Positions 5,847 to 10,459 of a DNA stretch of 10,459 nt are shown in pieces. This DNA is from JAXGMQ01 sp964613055 (GTDB taxonomy: Bacteria > Caldisericota > Caldisericia > JAAYUI01): positions 1-10,459 of the forward strand of contig CAZTGD010000048.1 of NCBI GenBank assembly GCA_964613055.1, given 5' to 3'. The translations under genes were made by a program, and so were the position numbers. Position 1 is the first letter of the stretch, and each line of letters begins with the position of its first letter. The notes beneath the pieces were generated by a model. That model ran no database searches and was not told where the DNA came from. It saw only the letters and a list, made by a program, of their open reading frames with translations.

Positions 5847-7235
5847 ATGAACAGGTCACTTTACGAAGACATTCCTCAGGTGTCAAAAATAATTGAAGAT
5901 CCAGATTTCAAATCAAAATACATTCAATTCAACCCCGAAATTGTGTCACAACTCGTGCGGAAGGCAATCGATACTGTCAGGAGGGATATTGCCGAAGGCA
6001 GAATAACAAGTGGTGTTACAGAAGCAGTATCAAAGACAGTAGCAAAAACGATGAACATAATGCTTGAGAGTTCTCTGAAACCTGTGGTGAATGCAACCGG
6101 TATCCTGCTTCATACAAACCTGGGTAGAGCACCAATGGCAGAGAATGCGAGATTGAATAGTATTCTAAGCCAATACAGTAACCTTGAGTTTGACCTGAGC
6201 GTAGGCAAGCGGGGCAAAAGGGGTTCTCATGTAGCCAAACTCATCAGCATAGTAACTGGAGCAGAAGCCGGTGTGCTGGTCAACAACAATGCGGCTGGGG
6301 TGTTACTCACACTCAAGGTTTTGGCTGAGGGAAAAGAAGTGATCGTCTCTAGAGGAGAACTCATCGAACTGGGTGGATCTTTCAGAATTCCCGACATCAT
6401 GAGACAATCAGGGGCAATCCTCCGAGAGGTTGGCACCACCAACCGGACACACCTGAAGGACTATGAATCTGCGATAAACGAAAAAACAGCGATGATACTG
6501 AAGGTACACCCATCAAACTACGCCATTCGAGGTTTCTCCAAATCTCCTTCCACCCATGAGCTGGCAGATCTTGCACACAGGAATAACCTTCCCATGGTCT
6601 ATGATATCGGGTCAGGACTCCTCAAACCGCTCAACCACAAAAACTTCAAGGATGAACCGAGTTGCAGGGAGTCGATATACGATGGAGCTGACCTTGTCAC
6701 ATTCAGTGGAGACAAGTTGTTGGGCGGAACTCAAGCAGGTTTCATAGTAGGCAAAGACAAACTCACATCGAGGATAAAGAAGAATCCTCTCATGAGAACA
6801 TACCGTCTGTCCAAAGCCCACATCTGTATGATAGAGGAGACACTCAGGCTTTGGTTACTCCCCGATTCAGAGGTCATTCTCAGGAATCCAGTCATGAGAC
6901 TGATAACGATATCAGATGACGAACTCAAGGAACACGCTGAAAAACTCTTTGAACTGATAAAGGATATCGCTGAACCTTTCAAACCTGGTATCATCAGAAC
7001 AACAGGTCAGATGGGCGGGGGGTCACTGCCTGACATTGACTTTAACTCCTGGGGAATTGAACTAACGCCTGTGGGTTCAGCTCAATCATTGCTTGCTGAT
7101 TTGAGATCAGCCAAGATCCCCGTGATAAGTCATATTGAAGAAGACAAGGTCGTTCTGGATGTTAGAACAATCCTGCCCGGACAGGATCAATTCGTTGCAG
7201 ACTCAATAAAAGATGCGGTCCAAAAGCAAAGCTGA
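5847..7235 (+). CDS. selA: L-seryl-tRNA(Sec) selenium transferase SelA
   Basis: A 462-residue, full-length bacterial SelA. It is a cytoplasmic pyridoxal phosphate enzyme that converts seryl-tRNA(Sec) to selenocysteinyl-tRNA(Sec) using selenophosphate from SelD. The N-terminal tRNA-binding region (1-80) is present, unlike in short archaeal SelA-like proteins. Family landmarks follow in order: GILLHTNLGRAP (85-96), VNNNAA (145-150), VSRGELIELGG (167-177), VGTTNRTH (195-202), DIGSGLL (253-259) and FSGDKLLGGTQAG (286-298), where K290 is the expected PLP-binding lysine. The end (VVLDVRTILPGQ) is also typical. Start ATG 5847 has AAAGGA 8 nt upstream. It overlaps nth by 23 nt. selB, selD and the selC tRNA are not in this window, and none of the genes here shows an in-frame UGA that looks recoded. 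Confidence 0.96.
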   Translation: MNRSLYEDIPQVSKIIEDPDFKSKYIQFNPEIVSQLVRKAIDTVRRDIAEGRITSGVTEAVSKTVAKTMNIMLESSLKPVVNATGILLHTNLGRAPMAENARLNSILSQYSNLEFDLSVGKRGKRGSHVAKLISIVTGAEAGVLVNNNAAGVLLTLKVLAEGKEVIVSRGELIELGGSFRIPDIMRQSGAILREVGTTNRTHLKDYESAINEKTAMILKVHPSNYAIRGFSKSPSTHELADLAHRNNLPMVYDIGSGLLKPLNHKNFKDEPSCRESIYDGADLVTFSGDKLLGGTQAGFIVGKDKLTSRIKKNPLMRTYRLSKAHICMIEETLRLWLLPDSEVILRNPVMRLITISDDELKEHAEKLFELIKDIAEPFKPGIIRTTGQMGGGSLPDIDFNSWGIELTPVGSAQSLLADLRSAKIPVISHIEEDKVVLDVRTILPGQDQFVADSIKDAVQKQS

Positions 7236-7845
7236 ACAGGCAATTCGACTGTTGGCTGAAGAAAGAGACGGGCTTGATTTTCAGAGACTCAATAAACGCG
7301 ACCCGTGGAGAGTGCTGTGTTCAGGCTTGATATCCACTCGTACTACAGATGATGTTACCTATCCAGCAACAATAAGGTTATTCAAGAAATGGAGTACTCC
7401 ACAAGATCTTGCGGATGCTGATCCTGCTGAAGTCGCTGATACGATATACCCAGCTGGATTCTATAAAACCAAAGGCGAGAGACTCGTTGCCATCGCAGGT
7501 GAAATAGTCAACAGATATGGGGGCAAAACACCTGATACAATGAAGGATCTAACGAGCCTTAAAGGGATTGGTCGAAAGATCGCAAACCTCGTGCTGACAC
7601 TTGGATACGGGATACCAGCAATAACGGTGGACACTCATGTCCACAGGATATGTAATCGAACGGGATGGGTAAACACAGACAAGCCTGATGAAACCGAGAA
7701 AGCGATGATGAGCGAACTGCCAAAAGAATTATGGATCATCTCAAATGAATTGCTGGTCAGGCATGGGCAGATAGTTTGCAGACCAATAAAACCAAGATGC
7801 AGAAAATGTAATATTTCGCATCTGTGCTCATTCAAGCTACAATAA
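7213..7845 (+). CDS. nth: endonuclease III (DNA glycosylase/AP lyase)
   Basis: A 210-residue base-excision-repair enzyme that removes oxidised pyrimidines and nicks abasic sites. The helix-hairpin-helix is LKGIGRK (116-122), with K122 the expected catalytic lysine. TVDTHVHRICNR (138-149) supplies D140, the second catalytic residue. Four cysteines spaced C-x6-C-x2-C-x5-C (189, 196, 199, 205) form the [4Fe-4S] site. Length matches the family. The segment corresponding to LLSAQ(A/T)TD of the Escherichia coli enzyme reads LISTRTTDD (39-47). This variant is more like the archaeal and thermophile branch, and might alter damage recognition. The ATG lies inside the end of selA without a strong ribosome binding site, so translation is probably coupled to selA. 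Confidence 0.94.
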   Translation: MRSKSKAEQAIRLLAEERDGLDFQRLNKRDPWRVLCSGLISTRTTDDVTYPATIRLFKKWSTPQDLADADPAEVADTIYPAGFYKTKGERLVAIAGEIVNRYGGKTPDTMKDLTSLKGIGRKIANLVLTLGYGIPAITVDTHVHRICNRTGWVNTDKPDETEKAMMSELPKELWIISNELLVRHGQIVCRPIKPRCRKCNISHLCSFKLQ

Positions 7846-7931
7846 GCCAATACTTCATATTTTCTTCGATTTATTGGTACATTGACTTAAGCTTTCGAAT
7901 ATGATTTTCTAATCGACATGGAGGTGTTACC

Positions 7932-8393
7932 TTGAGTGATAAAAAGACAGCAGTATCAATAAATGTTTTATATCTGTACTGCAATGACGTGCAAGCTATA
8001 CGTCATTTCTACAAGGATATAATCGGATTAGGGGAACATGATTTTGGAATGCCCAACAGCATGTATTGCGGGCAAACCTCAGACGGTGTATCCATGATGT
8101 GGTTCAAATCTGAAAAGAGTGGATTGCAAAAGAGACCCGAGTGGGTGGACCTACCTGGCTTTCCAGGTGGCAAGGTTGAGGAACCCGCCTGGGGAATTCA
8201 ACTACCCATTAACGTATTCCCAGAGGTTGTTAAAACATTGAAAGAAGAAGAGGTTGAAGCCCTGTTCCAAAATCCCATATGGTGCCAGGATTCTTATTGG
8301 GCATTCCCCGTCCGAGACCCGATGGGATACACTGTTGAAGTATACTCGGTTCCAAAGGAGAAACCCGAAAGCAAAGAGTGGCACAATGATTGA
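7932..8393 (+). CDS. VOC (glyoxalase/bleomycin resistance-fold) family protein 1
   Basis: A 153-residue protein with a vicinal oxygen chelate fold: VLYLYCNDVQAIRHFYKDIIGLG (12-34) and FPVRDPMGYTVEVY (125-138) are the usual ends of the domain. The C-terminal metal-ligand glutamate is present (E136). The N-terminal ligand position, usually His or Gln, reads Tyr or Leu in the VLYLY stretch, so metal binding may be altered. Proteins of this fold range from glyoxalases and dioxygenases to drug-binding resistance proteins, and the substrate cannot be told here. The start is TTG, supported by GGAGGTG (7920-7926) 5 nt before it. The 86-nt gap after nth holds a TTGACT (7882-7887) but no well-spaced -10 box. 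It is the first of three close-packed VOC genes. Confidence 0.85.
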   Translation: MSDKKTAVSINVLYLYCNDVQAIRHFYKDIIGLGEHDFGMPNSMYCGQTSDGVSMMWFKSEKSGLQKRPEWVDLPGFPGGKVEEPAWGIQLPINVFPEVVKTLKEEEVEALFQNPIWCQDSYWAFPVRDPMGYTVEVYSVPKEKPESKEWHND

Positions 8394-9177
8394 GCTTGGT
8401 AATTTCTCTCTGTGCCTGAATGTCAAGAGCATATCCAAATCTGCGCAGTTTTATAAAACTCTAGGGCTAAAAGTAATTGGCGGTAAACAGGAACAGGGAT
8501 GGCTCATCCTTCAGCATGCCAATTGCATCATCGGTCTGTTTGAGGGACACATTCAAAGAAACCTCCTTCACTTCAGGGGTTGTGATATTTTTGAAACAGA
8601 GAAAAAACTCATGGAAAGAGGATTGACTCCGTCAACAAGGGCCCATATTGAAGAATGTGAACATGGGGGTGATGACACGCCATCCATGGAGTTTATTGAT
8701 CCAGACAGCAATGTAATCTATTTCAACACCGCGCCTGATGAACCAAGTGTTGAACTAAATATCAACAACCTTCCTTCTGGCAAACCTGATGAGAGATTGG
8801 GCAGGTTTGAGTTATGTCTGGCATGCATCAATCTTGATGAATCTATTTATTTCTATGAGAGACTTGGTTTTGATTTGATTGATGGAAATCCCAAGGATGA
8901 AGGATGGGCGATCCTAAAACACTCCAACGGTATAGTAGCCCTTTATGCAAAATCTGATGGACACATGAATAAGGACATGATATTGAACTTCAGAGGCGGA
9001 GATGTTAAAGTGATCACCTCTGATCTGAAGAAAAAGCGTATCACATTTACAAAGGTCTACAAAGCAGGGAAGAATGGTGGTGGTAGCGCAACGCTTGAAG
9101 ATCCCGACTGCAACGAGATATTCTTTGACACAGCACCAGTTGAGCCTGTCTATGAGTTTAACATTGAAAGGATATAA
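8386..9177 (+). CDS. tandem-domain VOC family protein 2
   Basis: A 263-residue protein made of two VOC domains from an internal duplication. Domain 1 (about 5-118) runs from FSLCLNVKSISKSAQFYKTL to DPDSNVIYFNTAPDEP. Domain 2 (about 131-253) runs from FELCLACINLDESIYFYERL to DPDCNEIFFDTAPVEP. Both share GW.IL.H.N.I and the LHFRG / LNFRG element. In both, the place of the usual glutamate metal ligand in the last strand is Tyr or Phe (VIYF, EIFF), so a classic glyoxalase metal site is unlikely and a ligand-binding role is possible. ATG 8386 is chosen because it overlaps the previous stop by 8 nt (ATGATTGA) and starts exactly at the domain. A longer in-frame extension to 8254 would lie inside the preceding gene. 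Two fused domains give a complete VOC pseudo-dimer in one chain. Confidence 0.88.
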   Translation: MIELGNFSLCLNVKSISKSAQFYKTLGLKVIGGKQEQGWLILQHANCIIGLFEGHIQRNLLHFRGCDIFETEKKLMERGLTPSTRAHIEECEHGGDDTPSMEFIDPDSNVIYFNTAPDEPSVELNINNLPSGKPDERLGRFELCLACINLDESIYFYERLGFDLIDGNPKDEGWAILKHSNGIVALYAKSDGHMNKDMILNFRGGDVKVITSDLKKKRITFTKVYKAGKNGGGSATLEDPDCNEIFFDTAPVEPVYEFNIERI

Positions 9178-9178
9178 C

Positions 9179-9691
9179 ATGACTGATTTTATCAACAAAT
9201 GCAGAGCTTTCGGCAAGAACAGACTCGAATTATCATCCAAGATGAAAACCCCGGATGATTGGAAGGAGAAATGGCCTGACTCAGAGAATGATTACATATA
9301 TAAACTCGGTCCATGTTGGACTCATATGATCGAGTACTATGTTGATGATTTTGAAGCTGAGGTTGGATTCATGATCGATGTGATGGGCTTCAAAACATTT
9401 ATAGTTGATACAAACGAGCGTGTATGTATAGTCACTAATCCCGGACATAACTTCTATTTCAGCTTCTATGAAGCCAGCAAGCAGGGAAAGGAACCAACTC
9501 CAAAAGACGCTTTGAAGCTGAGTCTGATGGTTGAGGATATAGAGGAAGTCGGCAAGAAACTTGAATCAAGAGGGATCCAATTCTGTGACAAACTACACCC
9601 ATCAATGGATGGGTCACCCATGCTAAAAGGGTTCATAAGAACCCCAGCAGGTATACCCATTGAATTCTGGGGAATGGCTAAACAGCAATAG
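9179..9691 (+). CDS. VOC family protein 3
   Basis: A 170-residue protein with a 43-residue N-terminal extension and one VOC domain (about 44-166). GPCWTHMIEYYVDDFEAEVGFMIDVMGF (44-71 region) keeps His49 at the first metal-ligand position. TPAGIPIEFWG (155-165) keeps Glu162 at the last. So this member, unlike its two neighbours, could bind metal in the usual way. It starts one nucleotide after the stop of the previous gene, with GAAAGGA (9166-9172) 6 nt upstream. An earlier in-frame start at 9074 lies within that gene and is not supported. It is the last gene of the plus-strand run. Substrate unknown. Confidence 0.86.
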   Translation: MTDFINKCRAFGKNRLELSSKMKTPDDWKEKWPDSENDYIYKLGPCWTHMIEYYVDDFEAEVGFMIDVMGFKTFIVDTNERVCIVTNPGHNFYFSFYEASKQGKEPTPKDALKLSLMVEDIEEVGKKLESRGIQFCDKLHPSMDGSPMLKGFIRTPAGIPIEFWGMAKQQ

Positions 9692-10055
9692 GGTCAATTC
9701 ATTAATCCGGGAAAAGTACTTAATCATCTAGTTTATTGAGAGTCATTTCTAATTTTTTGTACTGTTTTGATGTTGTATTTTTTGATATAAAAACATAATA
9801 TAGCTATTGTGAATATAGTATTAGTTTATGATATTTATATCGATCTCTGAAATGATTATACAATTTATTGATATATTATATGATATATATTATGTAATAA
9901 TATACTATTAGGATATATTAATATACTATGATTTATATGATAATCTCTAGAGATATAAAATGATTTTTAGTAACTTATGATATACCCAAAAATAATAAAA
10001 TGAGTTTAGCTTAGATATAGTTACTAACAGCTACTAACAACGATGACAGAGTCCT
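9692..10055. other. gene-free, strongly AT-rich tract with short repeats
   Basis: No credible gene is seen in either strand. Composition drops sharply from about 9735 to 10020, with long stretches of only A and T. Short internal repeats include TAATATACTAT at 9898-9908 and 9919-9929 (21-nt period), TGATATAT at 9869-9876 and 9881-9888, and TACTAACA at 10022-10029 and 10032-10039 (10-nt period). There is a perfect palindrome ATCTCTAGAGAT (9943-9954). TTAGTAACT (9967-9975) is the exact inverse of AGTTACTAA (10019-10027). This could be a protein-binding spacer, a decayed insert or a replication/partition-type site; nothing decides between these. Confidence 0.5.
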
Positions 10056-10098
10056 GCATCCCTTCACTTGGTCGAGTGAAGGGATGCTTACCCTCTGT
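10046..10098. other. strong two-part hairpin, possible terminator or small structured RNA
   Basis: A perfect 13-bp stem, GCATCCCTTCACT (10056-10068) with AGTGAAGGGATGC (10075-10087), closes a 6-nt loop. It is extended by an outer stem ACAGAG (10046-10051) / CTCTGT (10093-10098) across a small internal loop. It lies about 30 nt downstream of the minus-strand gene ending at 10118, so it may end that transcript. Neither strand has the U-run of a standard intrinsic terminator, so a structured RNA or protein site is also possible. Confidence 0.5.
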
Positions 10099-10117
10099 TG
10101 ATAAGTAGAATTTCTAT

Positions 10118-10288
10118 TTACTGTTTGTCAGTAAATGGGATGATGAATGCTACGATACCAATAACGATCTTGGCTACTGCATGCCAGACTGGTTCGGTTC
10201 CAATTGCTAAAGTTGGGATAAGTGCCATTGCACCCATTACAACCAGAATGATTCCTACGATAATCAACACAATCTTAGATAAACTCAT
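10118..10288 (-). CDS. small two-helix membrane protein, 56 residues
   Basis: Two hydrophobic segments, about residues 5-28 (KIVLIIVGIILVVMG...) and 37-51 (HAVAKIVIGIVAFII), are joined by a short polar turn IGTEPVW (29-35). The C-terminus is DKQ. Start ATG 10288 is firmly supported: GGAGGTG lies 5-6 nt upstream and a TTAACA-N16-TATAAT promoter lies 28 nt further on. The overlapping plus-strand reading frame has no such signals. No cysteines, histidine cluster or catalytic motif is seen. Small proteins with this two-helix, G-rich plan are common hypothetical inner-membrane proteins. Function unknown; it could be a small modulator of a membrane complex, a stress protein or a type I toxin-like peptide, but no antisense RNA is apparent. 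Confidence 0.78.
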   Translation of the reverse strand: MSLSKIVLIIVGIILVVMGAMALIPTLAIGTEPVWHAVAKIVIGIVAFIIPFTDKQ

Positions 10289-10315
10289 ATGTACACCTCC
10301 AAGTGTGATGCCATC

Positions 10316-10343
10316 ATTATAGCGGAAACAGTTGGTGTGTTAA
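10316..10343 (-). promoter_or_regulatory. sigma-70-like promoter of the small membrane protein gene
   Basis: On the minus strand TTAACA (10343-10338) is followed after 16 nt by a perfect TATAAT (10321-10316), 27 nt before the ATG at 10288. Both boxes match the consensus well (5/6 and 6/6). Confidence 0.65.
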
Positions 10344-10459
10344 TAATCTTTATTTATATATTTTATATTAATTATTAATTATTACATCTTTAGCCATATT
10401 TATATTGGGGCTAGCCTAGTATAGAAACCCAAGTCTGCTAAAATAGTCAGCAATGAAGC
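10344..10459. other. AT-rich intergenic end of window, no gene recognised
   Basis: A/T-rich up to about 10405, then a GGCTAGCC palindrome near 10410-10417 and a mixed stretch to the end. I see no ORF with a ribosome binding site, no tRNA fold and no clear repeat. A gene could begin beyond the right edge. Confidence 0.3.

Noticed and set aside
8254..8385. Longer N-terminus for VOC protein 2
   Set aside because: The extension overlaps VOC gene 1 by over 130 nt and does not resemble the domain, which starts right at the ATG at 8386.
8391..8393. UGA read as selenocysteine at the end of VOC protein 1 (selA is nearby)
   Set aside because: The frame hits a stop two codons later and the next gene begins in the overlap, so it is an ordinary stop.
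9074..9178. Longer N-terminus for VOC protein 3
   Set aside because: It overlaps the previous gene; ATG 9179 has GAAAGGA at the correct distance.
10098..10322. 74-residue plus-strand reading frame at the right end
   Set aside because: It lies opposite the small membrane protein gene, which has a promoter and a strong ribosome binding site; the plus frame has neither.
10405..10459. tRNA gene, including a selC candidate
   Set aside because: The stretch beginning GGGGCTAG has no matching acceptor 3' strand, no D-arm and no T-loop motif.

Overview
The window looks like a chromosomal segment of a Gram-negative-type bacterium of moderate to low GC content. Three things point to a bacterium: a full-length bacterial-type SelA, clear sigma-70-like -35/-10 pairs with 16-17 nt spacers, and two proteins with lipobox signal peptides. 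I could not place it more precisely. A G-run/C-run hairpin cluster at the left end looks like the dispersed intergenic repeats of many environmental bacteria.

Layout. 1-262 is intergenic with paired G/C-run hairpins. 263-2318 (minus) holds three tandem relatives sharing an Asp-rich, calcium-binding thrombospondin type 3-like C-terminal module. Two of them are predicted lipoproteins. In the third the signal peptide and N-terminal domain are replaced by the first ~50 residues of a SIR2-like NAD-binding domain. 2552-4392 (plus) carries a GNAT acetyltransferase and an FRG-domain protein. 4454-5710 (minus) is an exported protein with two DUF1566 (Lcl C-terminal) domains. 5847-9691 (plus) is a run of selA, nth (overlapping) and three VOC/glyoxalase-fold genes with four VOC domains. 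9692-10117 is a gene-free, strongly AT-rich tract ending in a 13-bp hairpin. 10118-10288 (minus) is a 56-residue two-helix membrane protein with its own promoter and strong ribosome binding site.

How the genes relate. selA and nth overlap and are probably co-transcribed, although selenocysteine synthesis and base excision repair are not functionally linked. The three VOC genes are packed with an 8-nt overlap and a 1-nt gap, so they form an operon of unknown substrate. The left third looks like accessory DNA: duplicated, patchwork TSP3 genes, a SIR2 fragment, and an uncharacterised FRG gene. SIR2 domains of this type are best known from anti-phage defence, so this may be the edge or remnant of a defence or mobile region; that is inference.

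The most unusual features are the SIR2-TSP3 chimera, the two genes whose -10 box lies exactly 8 nt before the start codon (predicted leaderless mRNAs), and the paired hairpins after each TSP3 gene, two of which differ by compensatory base-pair changes. I do not see a complete, demonstrably new multi-gene system.
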